From positions 1-64,000 of the forward strand of contig JBGSNX010000059.1 in NCBI GenBank assembly GCA_041739465.1: a stretch of 64,000 nucleotides of DNA, written 5' to 3'. The translations under genes were made by a program, and so were the position numbers. The notes beneath the pieces were generated by a model that worked only from the letters and a program-made list of their open reading frames with translations, made no database searches and was not told the DNA's origin. Origin of the DNA: BOKV01 sp041739465 (lineage in GTDB: Bacteria > Pseudomonadota > Alphaproteobacteria > Rhizobiales > Rhizobiaceae). Shown piece after piece: positions 52,890-61,139 of this stretch (its first letter is position 1; every line of letters starts with the position of its first letter).

Positions 52890-53948
52890 ATGGCTGGCGG
52901 ATTGGCCCTCAGGGGAGTTTTGGAAGCGCTGTATTTTTCCGGCGCGCAGGCACTGGCAAGTCGCTGGCTGGCTGGTCGCGGCGCGATCCTGATGCTGCAC
53001 CACGTGCAGACAAGAGCCGCGCAAACTTTTGCGCCGAATGCGCATCTGGCGGTCGATCCAGCGTTTCTCGACAGCCTTTTGCAAAGATTGATCAGCAAAG
53101 GCACCCAGATCGTCAGCCTCGATGAAGCGGTTTCCCGTTTGCAAACGCCGCAACAGCCAGGTGAAGCGCCGTTCGTGGCCATCACGCTGGACGATGGCTA
53201 CAAGGACAATCTGGTGAACGCCGTGCCGGTTTTCCGCAAGCATGCAGCGCCATTCACGATCTTTGTGGCGCCAGGACTAATCGATGGACAAGCGAGCCTT
53301 TGGTGGGAAGATCTGGAAGCGGTCATCGCTTCACGCCAGCACATCGTGATGCATTCGCCAAAACGCGGCATCAATTTTGATCTGTCCACCATGGCGTTAA
53401 AGCGAAAGGCGTTTGGCGAACTGGTTGCCTTCTTCACCAATGAAGTTTCTGAGGAAGAGCAGCGCCGCATGGTCGCCGAACTGGCTTGGCAAGCCGGATT
53501 TGATAGCAAGGCCCATCTTGCCGCCCAGATGATGCGCTGGGATGGAATCGTCAGCCTTGCCGCTGATCCGCTGTGCACGATTGGTGCCCACACCATACAC
53601 CATTATGCAGTGGCGCGTCTGACACCGGAAGCTGCGCGTTATGAAATGGCGCAAAGCGCGAGCATCATCGAAATGGAGACAGGCAGGAAGCCCCGTCATT
53701 TTGCCTATCCATACGGCTACCGGGCGGCAGCAGGACCGCGTGACTTTGCCATTGCCCAGGAATGTGGCTTTGCCAGTGCCGTGACGACAAGGCATGGCGT
53801 TTTGTATGTCGAACACTCTGCGCACCTGCACGCGCTGCCGCGCATATCCGTCAACGGCAATTTCCAGGAGTTGCGCCACATGGACACGCTGTTGTCCGGC
53901 TTAACCACCTGGATGGCAAACCGAGGCGCAAAAACCAATCTCGCATAG
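52890..53948 (+). CDS. Polysaccharide deacetylase
   Basis: A 352-residue NodB-homology enzyme (carbohydrate esterase 4). The metal and catalytic motifs are visible: FVAITLDDGYKDN (motif 1) and TIGAHTIHHYA (motif 2), plus the FAYPYGYR segment. It removes acetyl groups from N- or O-acetylated sugars. I chose the ATG at 52890 with AGGA eight bases upstream; a GTG at 52854 is possible. It diverges from the acyltransferase gene, so decoration by acylation and removal of acetyl groups may be balanced. Confidence 0.88.
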   Translation: MAGGLALRGVLEALYFSGAQALASRWLAGRGAILMLHHVQTRAAQTFAPNAHLAVDPAFLDSLLQRLISKGTQIVSLDEAVSRLQTPQQPGEAPFVAITLDDGYKDNLVNAVPVFRKHAAPFTIFVAPGLIDGQASLWWEDLEAVIASRQHIVMHSPKRGINFDLSTMALKRKAFGELVAFFTNEVSEEEQRRMVAELAWQAGFDSKAHLAAQMMRWDGIVSLAADPLCTIGAHTIHHYAVARLTPEAARYEMAQSASIIEMETGRKPRHFAYPYGYRAAAGPRDFAIAQECGFASAVTTRHGVLYVEHSAHLHALPRISVNGNFQELRHMDTLLSGLTTWMANRGAKTNLA

Positions 53949-53959
53949 CGCCAGGTTGC

Positions 53960-54181
53960 TCAGACCTGCGGTTTGCCCGCGGAGGGGCGGATCATCCAGC
54001 TGATGATGCCCATCGCCGGAACGACCCATAATATCCCTGTCAGGAAGAAATACACCGCATGCACCCAGCCGGGTGAATCAGCAAGGCGAGCCACGGCAAT
54101 GGCTGTGGCCACCAGCGCGTAAACAATTACCAACAGTACCAGCAAGACGGTTCCGATCAGCTTCTTGGCCGATTGTGACAT
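53960..54181 (-). CDS. DUF2842 family small membrane protein
   Basis: A 73-residue protein with two predicted helices (GTVLLVLLVIVYALVATAIA and AVYFFLTGILWVVPAMGIIS), matching DUF2842. The ATG at 54181 has AGGAAAA upstream. The family sits next to haem A synthase in alphaproteobacteria, as here. Function unknown. Confidence 0.85.
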   Translation of the reverse strand: MSQSAKKLIGTVLLVLLVIVYALVATAIAVARLADSPGWVHAVYFFLTGILWVVPAMGIISWMIRPSAGKPQV

Positions 54182-54350
54182 GGTTATTTTCCTGTTTCGA
54201 ACCCAAGTAGGTCGTAAGCCCTGTACTGGCAAGCGAGGCATTTGCGACCGTGTGTCACGCGCCGTTTGCCCTTGCAAGCCAGCCATCCATGCGCAACATC
54301 GATACCAGTAGGGCTTGAAGACTAGCATTTGCAAAAAAGGCACGGCAAAA

Positions 54351-55445
54351 ATGCAGGCAGCGCAGGGGATTTTATACACCACGGCACTCGTCAATCGCGA
54401 GCAGACCGACAGGGCGCTCGTGCGCTGGTGGCTTTACATCATCGCCTTGCTGGTCTTTGCCATGATCATTGTCGGCGGTGCCACGCGCCTCACGGACTCA
54501 GGGCTATCCATAACCGAATGGAAGCCGATCCACGGGATCATTCCCCCGCTCAACCATGCGCAGTGGATCGAGGAGTTCGACAAGTACAAGCTCATTCCCG
54601 AGTATCAGCAGATCAACAAGGGCATGAGCCTGTTGGAGTTCCAGTTCATCTACTGGTGGGAGTGGGCGCACCGTTTCCTTGGGCGCATTGTCGGCATCGT
54701 GTTTTTCCTGCCGCTCGCCTATTTCTGGGCGACAGGCAGGCTTGAAAACCGCTTGAAGCCACGCCTCACCGGCTTGCTGTTTCTGGGTGGCCTGCAGGGC
54801 TTTATCGGCTGGTGGATGGTGTCCTCGGGCTTGAGCGAGCGAGTGGACGTGAGCCAGTACCGGCTGGCAGTACATTTGACCCTTGCGTGTTTCATCTTCG
54901 CATGGACGCTGTGGATTGCCCGCGGCCTTGCACCGCATAGCGCCACCGATTCATCGCTGCGGTTGCGGCTGCTTGCACCGCTGGTAACCCTCGCCATCCT
55001 TCTTCAGATATTCCTGGGCGCATTGGTTGCCGGGCTGGACGCGGGCATGGCGTTCAATGACTGGCCAACCATGGACGGCGCAGCAGTGCCACAAGGCCTG
55101 CTTATCCTTGAACCGCTCTGGCGCAATTTTTTCGAAAATCCCAAAACCGTGCAGTTCGTGCATCGCATTGGCGGGTACACGCTGTTTGCCCTCGCGTTGG
55201 TGCAATGGCTTGTTACCCGCGCGTCCAATGCCGACGCTCCTCACAAGGTCCGCTCGGCCATCCTGTTTGCAATGGTAGCAGCGCAAGCGTCAGCCGGCAT
55301 AGTGACGCTGATGCTGCAAGTGCCACTGTCATGGGCGCTGGCGCACCAGGCCGGTGCTGCCATTGTGCTGGCATTTTCCGTTGCCCATTGGCGGGCATTG
55401 TACGGCACCTATGCGCCGCGCACGCAAATTGAGATCAGGGGCTGA
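54351..55445 (+). CDS. ctaA: Haem A synthase
   Basis: CtaA/COX15 converts haem O to haem A for cytochrome oxidase. The 364-residue, eight-helix protein keeps the conserved histidine and glutamate segments: ATRLTDSGLSITEWKPIHG, EFQFIYWWEWAHRFLGR, LAVHLTLACF and FVHRIGGYTLFALALVQW. I chose ATG at 54351; an in-frame ATG at 54315 would add 12 residues. It converges on argC. Confidence 0.95.
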   Translation: MQAAQGILYTTALVNREQTDRALVRWWLYIIALLVFAMIIVGGATRLTDSGLSITEWKPIHGIIPPLNHAQWIEEFDKYKLIPEYQQINKGMSLLEFQFIYWWEWAHRFLGRIVGIVFFLPLAYFWATGRLENRLKPRLTGLLFLGGLQGFIGWWMVSSGLSERVDVSQYRLAVHLTLACFIFAWTLWIARGLAPHSATDSSLRLRLLAPLVTLAILLQIFLGALVAGLDAGMAFNDWPTMDGAAVPQGLLILEPLWRNFFENPKTVQFVHRIGGYTLFALALVQWLVTRASNADAPHKVRSAILFAMVAAQASAGIVTLMLQVPLSWALAHQAGAAIVLAFSVAHWRALYGTYAPRTQIEIRG

Positions 55446-55450
55446 AACTG

Positions 55451-56395
55451 CTAGCGTCCGAGCATGATGTCCATGTTCTGTACCGCAGCGCCAGACGCGC
55501 CCTTGCCCAGATTGTCGAGCGAGGCCACCAGATTGACAAGGCCGCTGCCTTCAGCGCCGAGCACGTAGATGTTCATGGCATCCTTGCCTGCCATTTCTTC
55601 GGCTTCGATACGCACAAGCTTTGTGCTGTCCTCAAGCGGAACAACCGTGACAAACTCCTGGTCATGATAGTGCATGGTCAGGGCAGCATGGATCTCGGAA
55701 AGGGTTGGCCGCCCTTCCAGGTATTCCAGATGGAACGGGATGTTCACCAGCATCCCTTGCGGGAACCGGCCAACATTTGGGGTGAGTATCGGCTGCTGCG
55801 ACAGTCCTGAACGCGACATGATTTCCGGCATATGCTTGTGCGCCAATGGCAGCGAATAAAGGTAGTGGCTGGATGTGATGTGTTCGGGATTAGAAGCATC
55901 TTCCATCTGTGCAATCAACGCCTTGCCGCCGCCGGAGTAGCCACTCACGGCGTTGATAGTTACTGCCTTGTCGGAGGTCAGAATTCCAGCCTCAACAAGT
56001 GGCCGCAGCAGGCCGATTGCCCCCGTGGCATAGCATCCCGGATTGGAAACATACCGCGCCCCGGCAATGGCCGCGCGTTGGCCCCGTGTCAGTTCGGCAA
56101 ACCCGTAAGCCCAGTCGGATTTGGTGCGATGGGCGGTTGAAGTGTCGATGACCCGTGTATGTTTGTTGCCAGCCTCAGCCAGCATGGCGACCGCTTCGCG
56201 GCTTGCAACATCGGGCAGGCAAAGGATTGCAATGTCAGCGCTGTTGAGCATTTGCGCGCGCGCCTTCACGTTGCGCCGCTCGGCCTGCGGTACAGAAATG
56301 ATCTCCAAATCGCTGCGCGCAGCAAGCCGCTCGCGGATTTGCAAGCCGGTGGTTCCGTGCTCGCCGTCAATGAAGATTCTTGGAAGGTCGGTCAT
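55451..56395 (-). CDS. argC: N-acetyl-gamma-glutamyl-phosphate reductase (short type)
   Basis: ArgC makes N-acetylglutamate semialdehyde in arginine synthesis. The 314-residue protein is the short type-2 enzyme. Seen: IFIDGEHGTTGLQIRERL and the catalytic Cys in YVSNPGCYATGAIGLLRPL, plus GYSGGGKALI. Start ATG 56395 has AGGTGA upstream; no longer start is needed. It is the last gene of a minus-strand run ahpD-like, qor-like, speB, argC. Confidence 0.94.
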   Translation of the reverse strand: MTDLPRIFIDGEHGTTGLQIRERLAARSDLEIISVPQAERRNVKARAQMLNSADIAILCLPDVASREAVAMLAEAGNKHTRVIDTSTAHRTKSDWAYGFAELTRGQRAAIAGARYVSNPGCYATGAIGLLRPLVEAGILTSDKAVTINAVSGYSGGGKALIAQMEDASNPEHITSSHYLYSLPLAHKHMPEIMSRSGLSQQPILTPNVGRFPQGMLVNIPFHLEYLEGRPTLSEIHAALTMHYHDQEFVTVVPLEDSTKLVRIEAEEMAGKDAMNIYVLGAEGSGLVNLVASLDNLGKGASGAAVQNMDIMLGR

Positions 56396-56502
56396 CGCTT
56401 CACCTTGAAATAGTCTCTGAAAGTCAAACGGTTGCGCTGCAAACATGAATCTGGAAATGCGCTTGCGTGGGTTCAACCGGAATCAGAACATGAAGATGCT
56501 TT

Positions 56503-57453
56503 TCAGTCTTCAGCCATCTTCTCGGCTCTCAAGCCGAGCATATACATGGCGATGGTTGCCCCGGCAATTGCGGTGATGTCGGCGTGGTCATAGGCAGGCG
56601 CGACTTCGACGACATCTGCGCCGCGAATGTCCAGCGAACCAAGCCGCCGCAACACAGACAGGATTTTGGCAGTGCTGGGTCCCCCGGCAACCGGGGTGCC
56701 GGTTCCGGGCGCATAGGCAGGGTCGAGGCAGTCGATGTCGAATGTCAGATAGGCCGGCATGGAGCCGACACGTTCCTTGATGGCATCGGCAATCGCTTGC
56801 GCATTCATCTCTTCCAGATCATCGCCATACAGGATTTCCATGCCGAAATCTTCCGGGGCAATGGTGCGTATCCCGATCTGGATGGAGTGCTCCGGATCGA
56901 TGATGCCATCGCGCACCGCGCGGGTGACGAAATTGCCGTGGTCGATGCGTTCGCCATCATCCTCCCACGTGTCCTGATGCGCATCAAACTGGATCAGCGC
57001 CATTGGCCCGTGCCGTTCAGCATGTGCCTTCAACAGCGGCCAGGCGACGTAATGATCGCCTCCCAGCGACAACAAAAACGCGCCGCTGTCCAACAGTTCG
57101 CCAGCCTGCTGTTCGATCGCCTCGGGCACTTCCCAGGGCCTGCCAACGTCGAAAACGCAATCGCCGAAATCAACCACTGCCATTTGCGCGAACAGTTCGA
57201 TGGAGAACGGGTACTGCGGATCATTGTCGAAAATGGCCGAGGCACGCCGGATCGCCTGCGGGCCAAAGCGCGCGCCGGACCGATTGGTAACGGCGGTGTC
57301 AAACGGGATTCCCCAGATGATCACATCAGCGCCTTCGACATCCTTGGTAAACTTGCGGCGCATGAACGACAGCGCGCCGGCATATGTCGGGTCGCTTGCA
57401 GCGCCGGTCATGCGCTTTGTGGTGAATGCGTGGTCGGTGGTTTTCTTGGCCAT
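56503..57453 (-). CDS. speB: Agmatinase
   Basis: Hydrolyses agmatine to putrescine and urea. The 316-residue ureohydrolase has the manganese motifs GGDHYVAWPLL, QFDAHQDTWED and TFDIDCLDPAYAPGTGTP. The usual G-G-D-H-S/T reads G-G-D-H-Y, common in some alphaproteobacterial agmatinases. I chose ATG at 57453. It ends close to argC (107 bases) and starts four bases after the quinone oxidoreductase gene. Confidence 0.92.
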   Translation of the reverse strand: MAKKTTDHAFTTKRMTGAASDPTYAGALSFMRRKFTKDVEGADVIIWGIPFDTAVTNRSGARFGPQAIRRASAIFDNDPQYPFSIELFAQMAVVDFGDCVFDVGRPWEVPEAIEQQAGELLDSGAFLLSLGGDHYVAWPLLKAHAERHGPMALIQFDAHQDTWEDDGERIDHGNFVTRAVRDGIIDPEHSIQIGIRTIAPEDFGMEILYGDDLEEMNAQAIADAIKERVGSMPAYLTFDIDCLDPAYAPGTGTPVAGGPSTAKILSVLRRLGSLDIRGADVVEVAPAYDHADITAIAGATIAMYMLGLRAEKMAED

Positions 57454-57457
57454 TGGA

Positions 57458-58501
57458 CTACACCAGCAAGACGGTCTGGCCGGTGGTGCCACGCGCTTCC
57501 AGCGTTGTGTGCGCCCGCGCCACATCTTCAAGTTTGAAACTTTGGTTGATCCGGATTTTCACCTTTCCAGATTTGATGATCTTGAAAAGCTGGCGTGCCC
57601 GCCGCTCCAGTTCACTGCGCTCCGCAATGAAGGCAAACAGTGTCGGGCGCGTTGCAAACAGCGAACCATTGGCTGACAGATCCGCCAGTTTGAAATCCGT
57701 AACCGTGCCGGAGGATTGGCCAAAGCTTACAAAGGTGCCAAATTTGCGCAACACCTTCAGCGATCCAGGATACGTGTCCTTGCCAACCGAATCGTAAACC
57801 GCTGCCACCCCGGCGCCCTTGGTAATGCGCTGTGTTTCGGCAACAAAATCCTCGCTCTGATAGTCAATGACGTGCTTGTAGCCATCGCGCTTGGCAAGGG
57901 CCACTTTCTTGGAGCCGCCTGCCGTGCCGATGGCAGTTGCACCCTTCGCTTTCAACCATTGCCCAATGATCGAGCCGACACCGCCAGCGGCTGCATGGAC
58001 GAGCACGGTGTCGCCCTTTTTCACCTTGTAACAGTCGTGGATGAGGTATTGCGCGGTAAGCCCCTTGAGCATCGAGGCCGCAGCCTCGACATCGGAAACA
58101 CCCGGCGCGATTTTCACAACCTTGTCAGCTGCAATGATGCGGTGCGTGGCATAGGCGCCACCGGGGGTCGTGTATGCGACGCGCATGCCTGCCTTGAGCG
58201 ATTTGACGCCGGGCCCAACTGCTTCGACAACTCCAGCGGCCTCTGATCCGAAAACAGCAGGCAGCCCGCCCGGCGCCGGGTAGAGGCCGCTGCGCTGGTA
58301 GACGTCAATGAAATTGAGGCCGATTGCCGTGTGACGTATGAGGATTTCGCCCTTGGCCGGTGCTGCAAGTGTCAACTCGCGCCGAACGAACACCTCCGGG
58401 CCGCCCGCCTTCTCGGCAATCATTTCAAACGGGGTTACCTTGGGCAATGCCGGCTTCACCCTCGTCTTTGCGGGTGCAGCTTTAGCTGGTGTCTTGGCCA
58501 T
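57458..58501 (-). CDS. Quinone oxidoreductase-like (zinc-independent MDR) protein
   Basis: A 347-residue medium-chain reductase of the quinone oxidoreductase branch. NADPH-binding glycine motif is VHAAAGGVGSIIGQWLK, with LNFIDVYQRSGLYPAP as the family's substrate loop; the catalytic zinc ligands are absent. An unusual Ala/Pro/Lys-rich N-terminal extension of about 25 residues (KTPAKAAPAKTRVKPALPK) precedes the core; it may be disordered or an alternative start lies inside. Start ATG 58501. Confidence 0.85.
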   Translation of the reverse strand: MAKTPAKAAPAKTRVKPALPKVTPFEMIAEKAGGPEVFVRRELTLAAPAKGEILIRHTAIGLNFIDVYQRSGLYPAPGGLPAVFGSEAAGVVEAVGPGVKSLKAGMRVAYTTPGGAYATHRIIAADKVVKIAPGVSDVEAAASMLKGLTAQYLIHDCYKVKKGDTVLVHAAAGGVGSIIGQWLKAKGATAIGTAGGSKKVALAKRDGYKHVIDYQSEDFVAETQRITKGAGVAAVYDSVGKDTYPGSLKVLRKFGTFVSFGQSSGTVTDFKLADLSANGSLFATRPTLFAFIAERSELERRARQLFKIIKSGKVKIRINQSFKLEDVARAHTTLEARGTTGQTVLLV

Positions 58502-58528
58502 TTGGATTTTCCCCTCTCGCAATTGCGC

Positions 58529-58936
58529 TCAGATGTCTTGTGATCTGTCGAAAACCGGATCAACAGGCAGTTGCATGGCATTTGCCAGATGGTTGGTTTT
58601 GGCAGCCATGGCGATAACGCGCAACAGTTCGGCGTGTTGTTCAGGTGTCATGCCTTTTGCACGGGCAGATGCCGTGTGGCTGTGAATGCAATAGCTGCAC
58701 GAATTGGCGACAGAAACAGCAATGTAGATCATTTCCTTGGCCAACGCGTCCACCGCGCCAGGCGCCATGATGGCCTTGACCTCAGTCCATGTGCGTTCAA
58801 GTTCAACAGGATCGTTCGCAAGACCGCGCCAGAAATTGTTGATGAAATCGGTTCCGCGCGTTTTGCGGATATCGGCGAAAACCGCAAGCACCGCGTCATT
58901 CGCTTCATCGTCAGTGATCAGTCGCATGGTGGTCAT
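58529..58936 (-). CDS. AhpD-like carboxymuconolactone decarboxylase family protein
   Basis: A 135-residue AhpD-like protein. The redox motif C-S-Y-C followed by I-H-S-H is complete (NSCSYCIHSHTASARAKGMT), so it could act in peroxide reduction as AhpD does, with lipoyl partners. Start ATG 58936; a second in-frame ATG at 58927. It diverges from the aminotransferase gene. Confidence 0.85.
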   Translation of the reverse strand: MTTMRLITDDEANDAVLAVFADIRKTRGTDFINNFWRGLANDPVELERTWTEVKAIMAPGAVDALAKEMIYIAVSVANSCSYCIHSHTASARAKGMTPEQHAELLRVIAMAAKTNHLANAMQLPVDPVFDRSQDI

Positions 58937-59065
58937 GGCTGCTGAAAGAACCCGTTCAAAGGCAGTGTCCCAAGGGAGCGCCAACTTGCAACCCAACTTG
59001 CCATATGATCAAGTCCGTAGGCGAAACAATCTACCTGTTGAGAACACAAAAGAGGGAATAACCCA

Positions 59066-59944
59066 ATGGCCATGCTGCCAAACCGCAAGATATGGACTTG
59101 GTTTGAAGGAAGCTGGCAGGCAGGCAACGTGCCGATCCTGGGCTCTGCCGACCACGGCACATGGCTTGGGACGATGATTTTCGATGGTGCGCGTGCATTC
59201 GATGGTGTCGCCCCGGACCTTGAGCCGCATTGCGCCAGGGCCAACCATTCAGCAACCGTGATGGGCCTGAAGCCAACCATGGCAACGGGCCCGATGGCAG
59301 AACTGGCCCGCGAAGGCATCGCCAAGTTTGACAAGAGCTCGGCGCTTTACATCCGGCCCATGTACTGGTCGCGCGAGGGCGGCGCCATGAAGGTTGACGC
59401 GGACCCCGATTCCACAGGGTTTGCTCTGTGCATCGAAGAAGCTTCAATGGGTGTGGGGGCCGGTTTCACCGTGACCACAACCAGCTTTACGCGCCCTTCG
59501 CTTGCCACGAATTTGACCAACGCAAAGGCGGCATGTCTTTACCCCAACAACGCGCGCATGCTGCGCGAGGCCCAGCAAAAAGGCTTTGGCAACGCCATTG
59601 TCTGCGATCCGCTGGGCAATGTGGCCGAAACCGCCACGTCAAACATTTTCATGGTCAAGGGCGGCGAGGTTTACACCCCGATTCCCAATGGTACCTTTCT
59701 CAACGGCATCACCCGCCAGCGCGTCATCAAGCTGCTGCGCGATACGGGCATCAAGGTTTGGGAAGCGACGCTGACGCTGGACGATTTCCGCGCCGCCGAC
59801 GAAATATTTTCTACCGGCAACTATTCCAAGGTCGTGCCGATTACCGCCTTCGACAAGCACGAACCTGGACCGGGGAAAATCACTGCGCGTGCGCGCGAAC
59901 TCTATTTCGACTGGGCCCACCAGACCGCGCGCGTGGGCAGTTAG
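59066..59944 (+). CDS. Branched-chain amino acid aminotransferase family protein
   Basis: A 292-residue fold-type IV PLP enzyme. Typical segments are GTMIFDGARAFDGVAPDLEP, the PLP-lysine region NLTNAKAACLYPNNARMLRE and ETATSNIFMVKGG. It is close to IlvE, which makes valine, leucine and isoleucine; D-amino acid transaminases share the fold, so substrate choice is open. Ends with TAG. A potassium channel gene starts 15 bases on. Confidence 0.85.
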   Translation: MAMLPNRKIWTWFEGSWQAGNVPILGSADHGTWLGTMIFDGARAFDGVAPDLEPHCARANHSATVMGLKPTMATGPMAELAREGIAKFDKSSALYIRPMYWSREGGAMKVDADPDSTGFALCIEEASMGVGAGFTVTTTSFTRPSLATNLTNAKAACLYPNNARMLREAQQKGFGNAIVCDPLGNVAETATSNIFMVKGGEVYTPIPNGTFLNGITRQRVIKLLRDTGIKVWEATLTLDDFRAADEIFSTGNYSKVVPITAFDKHEPGPGKITARARELYFDWAHQTARVGS

Positions 59945-59959
59945 GCGGAAGTGGCATCA

Positions 59960-61132
59960 ATGGCCGACATCTTGCCTCCAGACATGCCGCTTCGCCGAAA
60001 GGTCTATGAGATCATCGAGCGCGGTCATCGCGGCAACATCGCGCTTTTCTTTGATTATTCGATCATCATCCTGATCCTGCTGAACGTCTTTTTGTCCGTA
60101 GTCGGGACGGTGCAGTCGGTGCAGGAGGCCTGGGGCCCGCAAATAGCGGCGCTCGACCGGTTATGCGTTGCGGTCTTTCTGGCGGAATATCTGGCGCGCA
60201 TATGGGTTGCGCCCGAACATCCGCACCTCAAGGGCGAGTCGGATTTCATGTCGCGGATGAAGACCATCGCGATGCCGTTGATGATTGTTGATGCAGTTGC
60301 CCTTGCCCCGTTTTTCATCGAACTGGCAACGGGTGCCGATCTTGCAGCAATACGGGTGCTGCGCATTGTCCGGTTCTATCGCCTTGCCCGGTATGCGCCG
60401 GCAATTGCCACCATCGGCCGCGTGCTGGCCTCCGAATGGCGCTCGCTCGTGGGCACTGGAGTCATATTTTTCGGCCTGCTGCTACTGGCTTCGGTGGTGA
60501 TGTATTTTGCTGAAAGCCACGTGCAGCCGGACAAGTTCGGCGACATTCCCTCGACCATGTGGTGGGCAGTGGTTACCTTGTCCACGGTCGGCTATGGCGA
60601 CGTTGTGCCAGCCACGGCGATTGGCAAGATCGTTGCGGGTTGCACCATGGCGCTGGGGATCATGTTCTTTGCGCTGCCCGTTGGCATCATCGCCAACGGC
60701 TTTCAGGAGGAAATCAAGCGCCGCGATTTCGTTGTTTCGTTTGCGATGGTTGCCAAGGTGCCGCTTTTCTCAAAGCTTGAAGTGCCGATGATCGCGCGCC
60801 TGGTAGGACTGCTCAGTGCCAAGAAATTTGCCACCGGTGCGCTGGTCATTTCGCGTGGCGACAAGGCCGATGCCATGTACTTCATCACCCGCGGCGAGGT
60901 GGAAGTGGAAATTCCCGGCAAGTCGATCAAGCTCTCCGAAGGGGACTTTTTTGGCGAAATTGCATTGATCCACCACGATGCCCTGCGCACGGCAAATGTC
61001 TACGCGTCGCGTCCTACGGATTTGTTGGTGCTTTCGGCTCCCGATTTTCGGCGCATGATTCACCAAAGCCCGGAACTGGCAAACGCAGTACGCGAAACTG
61101 CCGAGCAACGGATGAGCCAAAACAAGTCCTGA
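59960..61132 (+). CDS. Cyclic-nucleotide-gated potassium channel (MlotiK1-like)
   Basis: A 390-residue six-helix channel. The S4-like segment has regularly spaced arginines (IRVLRIVRFYRLARYAPA), the pore filter is STVGYGD, and a C-terminal cyclic nucleotide domain carries the phosphate-binding cassette GDFFGEIALIHHDALRTANV with the conserved Arg. This matches bacterial CNG channels of the MloK1 type, gated by cAMP. I chose ATG at 59960 because GGCGGAAG lies eight bases upstream; GTG 59951 is the alternative. Confidence 0.94.
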   Translation: MADILPPDMPLRRKVYEIIERGHRGNIALFFDYSIIILILLNVFLSVVGTVQSVQEAWGPQIAALDRLCVAVFLAEYLARIWVAPEHPHLKGESDFMSRMKTIAMPLMIVDAVALAPFFIELATGADLAAIRVLRIVRFYRLARYAPAIATIGRVLASEWRSLVGTGVIFFGLLLLASVVMYFAESHVQPDKFGDIPSTMWWAVVTLSTVGYGDVVPATAIGKIVAGCTMALGIMFFALPVGIIANGFQEEIKRRDFVVSFAMVAKVPLFSKLEVPMIARLVGLLSAKKFATGALVISRGDKADAMYFITRGEVEVEIPGKSIKLSEGDFFGEIALIHHDALRTANVYASRPTDLLVLSAPDFRRMIHQSPELANAVRETAEQRMSQNKS

Positions 61133-61139
61133 GCAGGGA

